DNA from: Diphasiastrum complanatum
Lineage: Eukaryota > Streptophyta > Lycopodiopsida > Lycopodiales > Lycopodiaceae
Assembly (NCBI GenBank): GCA_029204225.1
Contig: CM055101.1
Coordinates: 35,517,648-35,581,647, forward strand
Length of the DNA: 64,000 nt
Reading direction: 5' to 3'
The notes under the pieces: model-generated
The model's input: the letters and a program-made list of their open reading frames with translations, nothing else
Told to the model about the DNA's origin: nothing
Database searches by the model: none
Translations under genes and position numbers: made by a program
In this document: piece after piece, positions 25,416 to 36,909 of the stretch
Layout: every line of letters starts with the position of its first letter
Numbering within the stretch: position 1 is the stretch's first letter

Positions 25416-25622
25416 TGAGAAAAATGGGGGCCCAATATTTCATTGTGCCCCCAAAATGAAAAATAAAATAAAAAAAAAGGTGGGAGGGGGCATGGGGTAC
25501 AATGCCCCCCCCCCCCCCCCCCTTCCCCCCCCTTGTACCCCTCATGGTCCCCCCATTCTTTTCCCCCTCCCTCCCCCGTACCCACTCCCTCACGGTGTCT
25601 GAAAAATGCCTATTTTGTACAC

Positions 25623-27853
25623 TTAATTGAATCATATGTTTCATGTGCTTCTAATCTATATTCATTAAATTCAAAGTAGCTCGATGTATGCTCATGGAAA
25701 ACGTTTTGTGCTAGCATTAAATGATTTGGGGTGTTTGTAAATACAATAGTTCTAGTAGTTGGATGGTGCACTACAACCATCGTTGAGCTTCTAGTGAGGT
25801 GCCTGAAGGAGGCAATAAATAGCCCCCACCTCTTCCATGACTTAGAAGCTTGAATTCTAGTGAGTCTACATACTGTGAGAATATCCAACAAGCAAGTAAG
25901 GGGGTTATCATTGCGGTATTGTACATTGTATCGTGTTATTACCCAGTTAAATTTTGATTTATGGTGTGTCTCAATAAAAGAAAACTAGTGGAATACAAGT
26001 TCTCTATAGCTAATTTCAAGCACTTGTCAAATACAAATTCCATAGAAATGAATCAGATCATTTATCCATCTCATGATTTCTAGATTATTGAATTTTTATC
26101 TGTAAAGTAAGACATCAAGTTGTCTTTCACAAGTTCATGATCCTCACTCATCATTCATAGCATTAAGAGTGATAAGTACTTGCAATAGCTCATGATTCCC
26201 AAAGGACTGATAAACCAACATACCTTCATCCTTTTACACATTATTCCTAAAAAAAAGTCCAAGGAGAAGCAAAAAAAATTAAGGGAAATTAAGAAAAAGT
26301 CAAAAAATAATAATAATGATTCGATTTAAAAAAAGACCCTAACTCTAATTTTTGGAACACGATCCATATCACATTTCGGATTGTATGCATGTTAACTATC
26401 GGGATCGTATGCAGGCTAATATCAAGAATACATATCTCGTATTTATCATATGGATTGAGAAGGGTAACAAAGTAGCTCAAGCTACTTAGAAATAGGTTGG
26501 GTCTTTAGGTCTTTGGTCTTTGTGGCTCCCAATTCACATGGGTGAGTGTTGGAAGTATTTCTACTCCACTATGGTGGCTAGGTCTAAAGTAGAGGTTTGT
26601 GCGTAGTATAGTGGTAGACCGGTCGTCCACCTTCTAAGTTCTACAAGCTTTCAACTGTGAATAAAATATAAACAAGGAGGGAGCACCAAGGCTTTCCCAA
26701 CTGGTGCTCGGAACGGAAATAAAACTAACTAAGGTGTGGCTAAGGGGATACCCAACTAGCCAATGTCCAATAAACAAAATAAACTTGCTAATGCTTACCC
26801 AACTAGGCTAATACTAAGCAATAAGCAAATAAAAGAAGAGAGAGCAATTTAGCATAATCTCAAAGTGTTATTTTACAAGGGAAATGCCTCTCTTCTTATA
26901 GCAAGAAGGGCCTTCCATAAGCTTCTACTAACTTGTGGGATTAATTTCTAAAACTTGCAATTTTAAGACTTCTAAACTTCTCAACTTCTAACTTAGAAAG
27001 CCTAAGACTCTAAACTTAGAACTCAAGATAACTTAGAATCTTTTATTTTCTAAGCTTAAGTTCTCTAAGTTAAGTTTTCTAGCTTATAAGTTTAGAATTT
27101 AATTAAGTTTCTACCCATGGACTTATAACACACATGCCATGGTAGGAGTTTATTAACAAGTACTCACAGTGGACTTACAATACACATGCCACGGTGTTTT
27201 ATTTTACTTTGATTTTACTTTGTTGCTAACAGTGAGTCATAGATGTACGCTTTTACGTTCTCTATCTAATTGACGAAAGGTTCTCTTTCTAAGTAATGTG
27301 GACCTTGGGGCTTTTTGACATTGTCTTTTCATTAGTGATAAAGGTTTCCCAAATTCCTTGTATAATGGCCATTATTGCACCTATCAAATGATAACTAAGT
27401 ATTCAAACAGTAGCAACTATTCTCTGACATTTGAAAGTTGGTGGTAACTTGTCAATAGCTCATATTCTGAACTCTAATTTGCAGCTTGATAGATACCCTT
27501 TTGTATACACAACCAGTTTTGATTGGTTTTTCATTGAATACCTAGTAAACCTTCTGGCATCTTCTTAGGCCTGTTGAAAGTTGATGGAGCTAAAAAATCA
27601 ATGAGTTGACTAATGGATAAGCAAATTATATAAGAGGTTAACATACTCACATGCATCTTGCTTTTTCCAAATGCTAAAGGTTGAAGTAAACTAAAACCGT
27701 AACATGAATGAAAATACTAGATTTAAAATAAATCAAACTTAACACAATTGAGTGCGAATATGCCCAAAACTGCCAAATGGAAAAGGAAAAAGTAAGCAAA
27801 AAGGAATCACATAAAAAAATCAAAACATGAGCAAAGGATGTCCAAATGGGTAA
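25623..27853. other. No gene seen; one weak tRNA-like stretch
   Basis: AT-rich sequence without a supported frame. At 26595-26650 the plus strand reads GCGTAGTATAGTGGTAGAC, like a tRNA D-arm/A box. Thirty-odd bases later comes a poor B-box candidate (AGTTCTACAAG). It could be a decayed tRNA-derived element. Confidence 0.35.
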
Positions 27854-27976
27854 AGTTTTCATTTCACGGACAAGAACCTCTGCTTGCTGGTGATTTCCAG
27901 CCTTTATGTATACATTGAGCATCACACCGAAGGTTGTTACATCAGGTTTGCATCTTGCATCTGTTTGAAGAGTCAC
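27854..27976 (-). pseudogene. Single PPR repeat fragment
   Basis: On the minus strand about 40 codons read CKPDVTTFGVMLNVYIKAGN, continuing HQQAEVLVREMK. This fits the pentatricopeptide repeat consensus of 35 residues (PDv-Ty--ll--y-k-g---eA--l-~eM). Upstream, LFKQMQDA is visible in another frame, as expected for the end of the preceding repeat, so a frameshift separates them. After EMK the frame becomes hydrophobic and unlike PPR. PPR proteins bind organellar RNA and normally have many repeats in one long exon. Here only one and a bit remain, so this is a gene fragment or one exon of a broken gene. Confidence 0.7.
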
Positions 27977-28062
27977 GTGGCGAACTCACTTAACATTTCT
28001 TTCTTGCAAGCATGCCTACCTGCCTCCCTCGCTGGCTCGCTCGCTCCCCTTCTCCTACCCAA

Positions 28063-28231
<169 letters not shown>

Positions 28232-28264
28232 CATTCATTTTTTTAAAAAGAGAGAGTTTCCTGA

Positions 28265-28309
28265 CAGCTCACGTTGCCCGCATCACGCATAAGCGGCCAG
28301 CGTGAGCTG
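28265..28309. repeat. Imperfect hairpin CAGCTCACG...CGTGAGCTG
   Basis: Nine-base perfect arms with inner partial pairing (GCCCGC against GCGGC) over a 27-base interval, situated between the CT tract and the LTR start. Confidence 0.6.
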
Positions 28310-28386
28310 CCCGCGAAACACTATTTTTTTAATTAATATAGATGCTCTCACTTAACTAAACATAACTATTTTGAGGGATAGTTAGT

Positions 28387-29143
28387 TGTTGGAGGGTTTG
28401 CGGATCCCAAGGCAACCCTAACCCTAGTTAATGAGTGAGAGGGATTTGGCACCCTGCGTGTGTAAGTCCAACCCAATGATCACATAGTTATTTGATTAAT
28501 TAGAATGTTAATAAAAGGACTTTAGGCCTTTTTGCGGGACTTTTAATGTTGCAGGGCCTAAATGTCAAGTTAGTGAGTAAAGTTGGGTTTCCCTCCAGTT
28601 TTGATGGTTCCCACACTTTTTTAAATTTGAATAAAAAGAGAGGCAAGACTGGACCAATAGGATTCAGAGGCCAGGGCCCTCCTCTCTACTATAAAAAGGG
28701 ACCAACTCGAGTTGCTCCTCATGTTCATTTTCTCATTTCAATAAAGCAGGTTGGTTCTCTTTAGAAATGGATTGATGAATGTCCTTGCTCTTCCTCTCTT
28801 TTCCTCCATTTCTCATGCTTCCTTTGTATTTGCTAATTGTTGGATTTGATCATTATTGGGATTGCTATTTCTTATGCTTTTTGTGATAGAGAAAGGGATA
28901 GAGAGAAGAGTAAGTTTCTATCATTGTTGTGGATTTAGGGTTAATGGAAGTAGGGTTAATGGATGTAGTGTTAATGCTTAGTGTTAATGGATGTTAGTGT
29001 TAGATCCTCCATTCATGTTGAAATCTGAACTATACTATCGTTCTCATGGGAACGAACCTCCGCGTGACAACTAACTCCATCTCTTTGATGCTAGATTGAC
29101 TAGATCTTGGATTTAGGTTAGGCAAGGAAATAAACCCACTACA
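28387..29143 (+). mobile_element. 5' LTR of a plus-strand Gypsy element
   Basis: The 757-bp segment begins TGTTGGAGGG and ends CCCACTACA, the TG...CA ends of an LTR. A tRNA-Asp PBS follows five bases later. A TATA box (TATAAAAAG, 28690-28698) lies in the middle, in a position suitable for U3, so transcription would start near 28720. The same LTR family appears inverted at 51732-52244, where the central part with the TATA box is missing. The 3' LTR of this copy is not present downstream. Confidence 0.88.
28690..28698 (+). promoter_or_regulatory. TATA box in the LTR
   Basis: TATAAAAAG precedes a sequence that could be the R region. It is the expected Pol II promoter element of the Gypsy LTR. 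Start site not mapped. Confidence 0.6.
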
Positions 29144-29147
29144 ATTT

Positions 29148-29165
29148 TGGCGCCGTTGCCGGGGA
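29148..29165 (+). other. Primer-binding site, tRNA-Asp type
   Basis: TGGCGCCGTTGCCGGGGA is complementary to the 3' end of plant tRNA-Asp and is the well-known PBS of ATHILA/Ogre-type Ty3/Gypsy elements. It sits four bases after the LTR end, as expected, and fixes the element's orientation as plus. Confidence 0.95.
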
Positions 29166-30368
29166 GCTACGCCAAGTTTTCAGTTTGCAGCATGTTTGGC
29201 TGATGGTTAGCTTGCATTAGGCATCTTGTCGTGGCATGAATAGTGTTAAAACTGCATTGTAGGGATAGTTTGGGATTGATTTTGCTAGATTTTGAGTGGA
29301 TTTGCTTTTTTGAAATCTAATCTGATTATTAAATAGGAAAAGCTATTCAGATCACTAATCTTAAGATCCATTTGGATCTGAGATATCAGAGAAGATAACA
29401 AAAATCGGTCAAATCTGTCAAATTTGGTCAAAAAGAGGCAAAAAGCGTCATCAGAGCTCAGAATCTTTTATCCTCTTTTAGGAAACCTTCGCCGAGTTGC
29501 AGACACCTTTGGTTTTGTTTACAGAACCTTCAGTTTGAAGGGCGAAGATTAATTCCCAGCAGATTTTCAGAAACATCAGAAAAACCACCAAAAAACACCA
29601 AAAATTATCAAAATCCTAAAAAATACAGAAAAAGAACCTTCGCCCAATTCACTGTGCTTAGATGTGATTCAGATCTATCTACTGCCAGGTCGATGAAGAA
29701 TAATACCAAAAATAAAAAGGTTTTCAGAGGATCAGTTGTCATATTGTCATATATTTGCCAGAAAAGTCACTTTTTTGCAAAATTAACAGTAATACTCTTG
29801 ATCCTTTGCCAGAACCTTCGTCGAGATTCCAGAACATTCTATTTATATAAATATACTATTTTTGAGTTCGGTGAAGATTTATCTTGATCAGATCACAAAA
29901 AAATCTTGATTTTTACCCTCGCCAGATCACAAAAACTGTATTTTCTTGTGTCAGAAACCTTTGTCTGGTTGTCCATAGTTTTATCTGTGTCAGATCTTCC
30001 ATCTGAGAAGTTGGCGAAGGTTATTTCCCAAGAAATTGCCAAAAAAGTGTTCAGAGAGTTTTTATCCCAAAATAGCACTATTGAACCTTCACCAAGCCAA
30101 CCTTCGCCTAGAAAACCTTCGTCAGTCCTATTTTTAGTTTCTGATTTTCCAGATCAAGTTTTTGCCAAAATTTGGATCAGATCTGATATATTCTGAATTG
30201 GACTCTGAGAGATTTATCATTTTTAAGAAGTATTGATTGATCTAATTTTGGGTAGTTTTTCATCATATAGAATCAGATTCTTGAAAATTGGAATAGAGCT
30301 AGCAGATCTAATCTGAGATAGTTTTTGAAAAAATCTATATCCAATCACATTATGAATTTGATCTAAAT
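29166..30368 (+). other. Gypsy leader with repeated ACCTTCGCC words
   Basis: The 1.2-kb untranslated leader between PBS and gag has no long frame. It carries variants of AACCTTCGCC near 29486, 29638, 29814, 30083, 30099 and 30114, with looser ones near 29524 and 29944 and an inverted one near 30012. ACCTTCGCC is also present near 33677 next to the minus-strand element. Long leaders of this kind occur in ATHILA-like elements. The role of the motif is unknown. Confidence 0.6.
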
Positions 30369-30940
30369 GGCTGCCCCTGGAGGTGCTCCACAGGAGGTCA
30401 ATCCAACAATGTTAGAAGAGCACCCCGATTGGATCTACCCAAATATAATGGATTAACAGATCCAGTTCGATTTCTTCATATCTATGCTGAATCCTGTGAG
30501 GTCTATGGTGAGATTTATCTTCAAGATAAACTTAAGTTGTTTCCTATGGCTTAACAGATGCAGTGCAAGATTGGTACTATAACCAAGATGAAACTGAGTG
30601 TACAGATTGGGAGATTGTTAAACGAGCCCTTATCACACAGTTCAAACCGCGGAAGTTTATGGAAGACCCTTTCCTACTTTTAGGTAAGATTAAAATGGGA
30701 AAGCCCAAATATAATGGATTAACAGATCCAGTTCGATTTCTTCATATCTATGCTGAATCCTGTGAGGTCTATGGTGAGATTTATCTTCAAGATAAACTTA
30801 AGTTGTTTCCTATGGCTTAACAGATGCAGTGCAAGATTGGTACTATAACCAAGATGAAACTGAGTGTACAGATTGGGAGATTGTTAAACGAGCCCTTATC
30901 ACACAGTTCAAACCGCGGAAGTTTATGGAAGACCCTTTCC
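30369..30940 (+). pseudogene. Gypsy gag fragment, partly duplicated
   Basis: The frame opens with MAAPGGAPQEVNPTMLEEHP. It continues, with frame changes, as LTDPVRFLHIYAESCEVYG, then DAVQDWYYNQ and KRALITQFKPRKFMEDPF, the pattern of the retrotransposon gag N-terminal domain (W...W..L...F). A one-base loss turns MALTDAV into a TAA stop. A 237-bp stretch occurs twice in tandem (30438-30674 and 30704-30940), both copies carrying the same lesion. At 30940 similarity to gag ends and a minus-strand element begins, so zinc knuckle and pol are missing. Confidence 0.82.
30438..30940 (+). repeat. Tandem duplication of 237 bp within gag
   Basis: Copy 1 is 30438-30674 and copy 2 is 30704-30940, separated by 29 bp. 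I saw no difference between them by eye. Both include the same frameshift, so the duplication is younger than the inactivation, or it is an assembly artefact. Confidence 0.9.
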
Positions 30941-30949
30941 ATTTTTGTC

Positions 30950-33448
30950 TTCGTGGCATTGGCACATAATAAGGATCTACCCGCAACTGGCGAGAGCTGG
31001 CGATGTAACTCCTAATTGGTTCCGGAGTTTTCTCAAAAACCGTGATTCTCCATGCCGGCTGCTCTCCCAGTGCAAGTATTTTGTCCAATTCTTTGCCGGC
31101 CTCGATCTCGGAGGTCTTAAATTTGAGAACTCATCCACCACGCGAGGACTCATGTGGATGCTACTTTAAGAAGGTCTGGATCTGGTCCTCGACGCTGATG
31201 GGTCTTCTGAATAAATGGCTTGTCCTTGATGAGGATGGACCCGCTTGTATTGCCGGTATAGTTGGCGGTTGATCTGCTAGATTTGGAGCTCCTCCCTGGT
31301 CCATGCTCGAATCAACCCATGTATCCATCTGTACAGCTTTTTGGCGCGAGGGGGAGAATTGCGACATGACTGGGACGGGGATTTGTGGTCCGGCTTCCAA
31401 AACTTGAGCAGCGGCTTTTTCATAGGCGTTGATGGTCTCTTTTGTCTTTGCCAACTCGGTTGAAGCTGCTCCTCTATCAAAGCGGCCTTGGAATCCCTGA
31501 AGGGCCACTTTGTATGTTTTCACTTTCTTGAACAAATATGCAATCTCCGTCGGTGTGACCGGATGATCGGGTATTTGTGTTTGCAGATATGCATCACGAT
31601 CAAGGGTGGTCGCATCCAATTCACCTTGAAGCCGTGTGCGATCTTGTTCGACCGTTTGTAATTGCCCCTTCAGCAGCTGCACTTGTTGCTTGGCATCTTG
31701 CACTGCCATATCTACCTAATTCTGTGCGGTTGTCAGGGCATTTTGCAGGGAGTTGATGTAGGTTTCCAAGCGATCAACTTGTTGCTAGGCCAATGTCTTT
31801 TCACTTTCAGCCTTTTCTTCATGTTGCTTGGCTATCTTCACCTCTCGATCCAGCTGGACAATTTTCTGGCTGATCAGAGTGTTTTCGGATCCTAAATCAG
31901 AGATCCTCTGTTCCATTTCCTTCTTCTTATCCAGCATAGACTGGATCACTTGCCCAAGGCTTGAAACTAACCCAAGAGCATCACCAGAATCGACAGTCGT
32001 GGAGGTGGTAGCAGCAGGAGACCCTGATGTTACTGTTCGTGGTAGGCATGGAATAGGTGCCAAAGTCTCTTCTTCTTAAAAAATATCCTCGTCTTCAAAC
32101 CCTTTAGACACCGTGGCGTTGAACTGCTTCGGTGACCTGACAACTGTATCGACCCGAAGTGTGGCTGGGCTACCCTGTGTGGGTGGTTGCTGACTGGCAT
32201 CTTCGACACCAACAATAGCTTCATGGATATGCCCGAATCCTCTTCCAGGGGATTGGAGTTCAAAGGGTGCTGGGCTCTGGGGCATTCCAAAGATTTTGGT
32301 GGCCTCAAGGGGGTTGGAATCATCGAACATATCCATGAAGAACTGTGTGTTGGGTGAGGTTGCTTCGGTATGCGGGGGTGAGGCGATCTGGGCAGCTATG
32401 ATGGGAATGGTAGGCCCAATGGTCACAGACTGTCCTTGTATGGGAGAAGAGGCGAGGGAAGCATCAGAGACAAGGGGAATGGGAAGTTCAGTGGGAACAA
32501 CAGCAGGGGGTGGAAGCGCAGCTAACGAGGTATGCCTAGTACGACGTCGTGACGTGGAAGGCGAGTCAGAAATTACGATCTCGCTGCGTGGACGACGACG
32601 ACTATGAGAACTTGAGGCCTGGTGAGATGACTCGGCCTGTGCTTCTTCGTAAACCAAAAGCACAGAATCCAGGTGGAAGCCATGGATTTTGTTTTCTAAG
32701 TGAGAAGCAGCTAAGAGGGACAATAGAGAGCCAGCGGCGAATTGCTGCTTTATATTGGCCTTAATAGCTCGCTTGAGCTCACCAGAAATAGTCTTGAACC
32801 AGTTATATGGTTCAAGAGGGGCTTTGGCCAACTTGATGTGGGACTCCACTATCCTGTGAAGGACTTGAGATGTGATGCGGTCTTTCCTGAGGTTGCCAAC
32901 CATCATGAAATGATTCAACAATTGGGAAGCGGCGTGGATGGAAGGCTCAGTGATGGCTTCCAGAAGGTAACCATCATTAGTCCAATGCAGATCGTTGGTG
33001 AGGTCAATGTATGGCTTGATGGCCTGTTTGGCATGCTTGTGATTGGGTGAGGCGTGCATACCGGATGAGATTCCTATAGCTACAAGTGCGGCTCAGTGAG
33101 GTGCACCTTGTGTGTGGCTCCTTGGAAGGTGATGTAAAACTTGGATTTCTCTTCCTTCCACGTACTGAAGGCAAGAGTGATGAAATCCATATTGATGCGT
33201 CTCAAAAAGGCTCTCTCATGAATACCCATTGCAGTAAGTAGAGGCTTCGCAAGGGCCATCCACTGAGTGACCATGCTTGTGCTAGGAAGAATCATGATGT
33301 TCGTTGCAGATGGGACATCACGATGGATAGTATAGCGCAGAGACTGGGAAGTATCGGTAGAAGACATGATGATCAGAAAGGAATTATAACCGCGTGAGAG
33401 TGTATAAAAAGGCAATGCAGAAAATTTGGAAGGCTTTGGTCGCAACAA
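30950..33448 (-). pseudogene. Env-position ORF of the minus-strand Gypsy element
   Basis: Downstream of pol on the minus strand lies a broken protein of roughly 750 residues. The N-terminal part (33080-33367, from MSSTDTSQSLRY) reaches FYITFQGATHKVHL. After one frameshift near 33095 it continues through 32076-33059 (SGMHASPNHKHAK), with conserved-looking LLNHFMMVGNLRKDRI and PYNWFKTISGEL. It then becomes Ser/Pro/Thr-rich, and ends in two coiled-coil segments (31785-32063 and 31161-31709). The N-terminal half resembles the plant-transposon domain found in ATHILA-like ORFs (Transposase_32-like). No signal peptide or clear transmembrane segment is seen, so true envelope function is not supported. 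Confidence 0.65.
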
Positions 33449-33723
33449 AAAATCGTAAGAGCTTCGCTAGCACAAGTGAGAAATGAATCGAATTCAGCCA
33501 ACTTATAGGTGAATTTGGTGGGTCCATTACACTGAATAGTAGTTGGGCTGATCAGTTCTGAACGAAAATTTGCAGACATGTACAGTACTATAAAAATAGG
33601 CTATAAAAATCTCGGTGAAAGTTTCTAGGGATCTGAACCTATCGAGTGAATGTTTTCCAGGGCTGACGAAGGATGAACCTTCGCCCAGGTACTGTCATAA
33701 ATATTTGTTTCCACAATCAGAAC

Positions 33724-35140
33724 CTATAGACAACCTAATTTTGACATTTTAAGATCATCTAGCAGGGGCTGCCAAAACTTGCATAATCGGCTGCCATTTA
33801 TCGGAGTATCAAATTGTTTTCCATTCAAGTGCTCAAGAATTACTGCGCAATAGTTCAGGATTTCCATCACTTTATACGGGCCTTCCCCAGTAAACTTCAA
33901 CTTACCCTTGATTAGCTTGGTTTTGTACATCAATGCAAGATCTCCTGCTTCCAGATCTTTCTTATGCAATCGCCGATCGTGCCATGCCTTGCGGCGGGCT
34001 TTCTCTGTTGCTCAAGCATGAACTGCCATCAATCGGGTTTCACATAATTTGTGCAACGCATCGTAATGAAGTTGTAAAGACTGATCATCATTTAATCATT
34101 TTGTTGTTGCTATGCGTAAAGATGGGATTAAAAATTCAATTGGCATAACAACATCTTGACCATAAACCAATTGAAAAGGTGTTTGATTTGTACTATTTTT
34201 GTAAGCGGTTCTAAATGCCCATAATGCTGCATACAGTTTATTTCCCAATCAGACCGACTCGCTTTAACTGTCTTTGTTATAATGGTGCAGAGAATCTTAT
34301 TGGAAGATTTAGCTTGGCCTTTCCCTCTGGGATAATAGAGAGTACTAAATCTGTGTATAACAAAAAATCTTCCAGTAAACACTTTATTGTTTGATTAACA
34401 AAGTGTGTACCTCGATCACTAACAATTTCGATCGGATATCCAAATCTGATTATAATATTTTCATATAGAGACTTGGCTATAGATTTCGCATCAGCTACTT
34501 TGACAGCTTTGGCTTCAACCCACTTGGTCATATAATCAGTTGCGACGATAATGTAGCGAGCCTGAGATCCTTGAGCAGCGGGATGAATAGGACCAACATA
34601 ATCCAGTCCCCATTTTTCAAACGGTGCTTGCGATAAAACCAGATGTAAGGGTTCATAATTCTATCGAGTAGGCCGTCGTGCTTGCTGGCAGACATCACAT
34701 GTCTGAATAAAATTTTCTGTGTCCTTATGAAGCGTAGGCCACCAACAACCGGATTGCAAAAGTTTGTGAACAGTAATATCTGTAGAGAAGTGTCCTCCAC
34801 CCATGCCATCATGTGAAAACATGATTAGATCTAATCCTTCATGCGATAAAACACATCTTCGTAAAATATTATCTGATCCACGAAGATACAATTGTCTTGG
34901 AAGGCTGAGCCTTATGAATCAACTGTCTTTTCTGTACTTTTGTCAAAGAGTCATTCGGTTGTCCTAGCATCAAGTACTCAACAATATCTGCCGCCCACTT
35001 CGGTACTGCTTCAACATAGAACAACGCAGCATCTGGCAGCTCATCATCCACTTCAGTATTAACTGGTGCGGATTCAATTCATGAAACGTGATCAGCTAGA
35101 TAATGTTGCTTCCCCTTTAGAATCTTCAAATCTAGCACAA
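33724..35140 (-). pseudogene. Gypsy pol relic: RNase H end and integrase
   Basis: Read on the minus strand, a linker (KILKGKQHYLADHVS, then ELPDAALFYVE) is followed by LYLRGSDNILRRCV and the integrase zinc-binding domain at 34661-34891. That domain has the HHCC set: H in SHDG, H in GGGHFSTD, then CDVC. The catalytic core follows (34277-34531), with WVEAKAVKVADAKS and DRGTHF. The C-terminal domain is at 33724-33969, with GKLKFTGEGPYKV and PINGSRLCKFW. Frames shift repeatedly. The second and third acidic core residues are not in one frame. Reverse transcriptase is missing. Confidence 0.9.
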
Positions 35141-36600
35141 AAAAGTGGCTGCTAATGGTCTTTTGATTCTTTTTGAGCTAACTTTTGCGCTAAGACTTCT
35201 TTTGCTTTTGGCACCAACTTTAGGAGCTCCCAATGAAATATTGATCTTGCTAGACAAAATATTCATGAGTAATTCTGTATGCGGTGCTTCCGGTTCCGTC
35301 ATCTTGAAGGGTTTTTCGTGATGATGTAATTGATCATTCATATCCGTACGTAAATTTCTTGGAGGCTGCAATGGTGAAGATCAAACTTCAGTTGTTACTT
35401 TAGCAACTTCAAGTTCCTCTTCTTCTTGTAGATGCTTAATCCTTGTCTCATATCTTGATAGCTTCATTTTTCTGCATTAAGATTTGGATAAACTTTCGAT
35501 ATTGTTGGTGTATTTTTCAATGGTATAGAATCAGCAGGTACTAAATCCTCTACTGGTTCTTTTCGCTTTTGTGCTCTGGTGACCACCATCAAGGGTGCAC
35601 TTGGTTTATTATGAGCTACCGATCCTTGTTTGATTGTTATCAAATTTACAGGTGATGTAGCTGGTGGTGGCTTCAGTCTTGCTGGACAGTTTTTATAGCA
35701 ATGCCCATATCCATAGTCACGACAAAATGGTACAAATTTTTCTTTATTTGGGCATTCTGCAACTCTGTGATTTTCTCCACATGAAAAACATCCAAGTGGT
35801 GCTCTGGCCCAATTTCTCGAGGCCTGTTGTTGAGCAGCAACATAAATGTCATACTGTTCTGAAGATCCACCTTTCTGATCATTACCATAGCTCTATTGCT
35901 CAGCACTTTCGTAAGGTTCTGGTTCCATCAAATTGGCAGGAGGAGCGGAGTGCATTGGTGGGGTAGGCAAGGCTAGACGCTCCGGGTATCCAAGAGTAGA
36001 TTGTCGTAGTCTTGCTGCTAGATTGCCTCCATACTGTGGATCTCGATATCCCATCTGGGCATACCATTGCTGAATCATCCGAGGGTTGAAGTTGCAAAAG
36101 GTAGTCTCATGGTCAGGTGAATTACACAGATGACAAACACTGATTTCCATTCATTTTTTCAATTGAGGACACTCGTTCACTGTGTGATTTTCTGTACAAA
36201 TAGAACACTAGACAATTTCCCTGGTAGAAAAGTTCTTTGCAAACTTCTTAGGTTCCTTGTTCGCTTCTCCATGGAAAATTTCCAATGCTTTGATCTTCTC
36301 ATCAAATTGCAGCTGCAACTTTTCCATCTGTTTCTGCTGGGTCTTTTCAAGTTTCTCGAACTCATTGAGCATCATTTTTGTAGTAGCCTTGGCATTCGTT
36401 GATGCAATAGTGGTGGATGTCGTAGTAGTCTGCCCTGCTGTATAAGACAACATACTGACATTTGGCTTATCATCTGAATCTTCATCCTCCTCCCGAATTG
36501 CATCGTCCATCGCATTTTGCAAAAGTGCGTATTCATTATGGCGTTTCAGTTCACGTCTGATCCGTTTAGGTAGACCTGACAAAACCACATAATCATGGCA
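35141..36600 (-). pseudogene. Gypsy gag relic with zinc knuckles, pol start deleted
   Basis: The 126-codon frame at 36208-36588 (MVLSGLPKRIRRELKRHNEY) is acidic then Gln/Lys-rich and looks like a gag C-terminal region. A zinc knuckle CHLCNSPDHETTFC (C-x2-C-x4-H-x4-C) lies near 36090-36135. A second cysteine cluster CFSCGENHRVAEC is near 35745-35795 in another frame. The frame then reaches VVTRAQKRK near 35570 and, within a few hundred bases, the RNase H end. Protease and reverse transcriptase are therefore deleted from this copy. Gag forms the nucleocapsid of the virus-like particle. Confidence 0.85.
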
Positions 36601-36909
36601 TTTTCATTAGTCAACTCAGGCTCACGTTCAGATCTAAGACGTTTCACCCTTTCGATGTAATCTTGAACCATTAATTGACAGCCCACACTACCATTGCTGC
36701 AGAACCAGAATGCTGATGGCCGAATTCTCTTCTTGTGTGACTACCATTCTTTTGTGAATATGGTCATATAGACTCACAAAAGGGATTCCATTACTATGTC
36801 CTTCTTCAGGGATGGCTAATCAAGGAATGAAATATCAATGATCCATTCAACGACCACCCAACATAGAAATAATGGAATGGGTCTAAACACGACCTCACCC
36901 ACTTAGCTA
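36601..36909. other. No gene seen; between Gypsy gag and CACTA remnant
   Basis: No LTR or PBS for the minus-strand Gypsy element was found here, as would be expected on its 5' side. A short frame is present without motifs. Confidence 0.4.

Noticed and set aside
26595-26650. tRNA gene suggested by GCGTAGTATAGTGGTAGAC.
   Set aside because: The D-arm looks right, but the T-arm (AGTTCTACAAG) is poor and the acceptor arms do not pair, so it is not a tRNA gene; at best a decayed tRNA-derived repeat.
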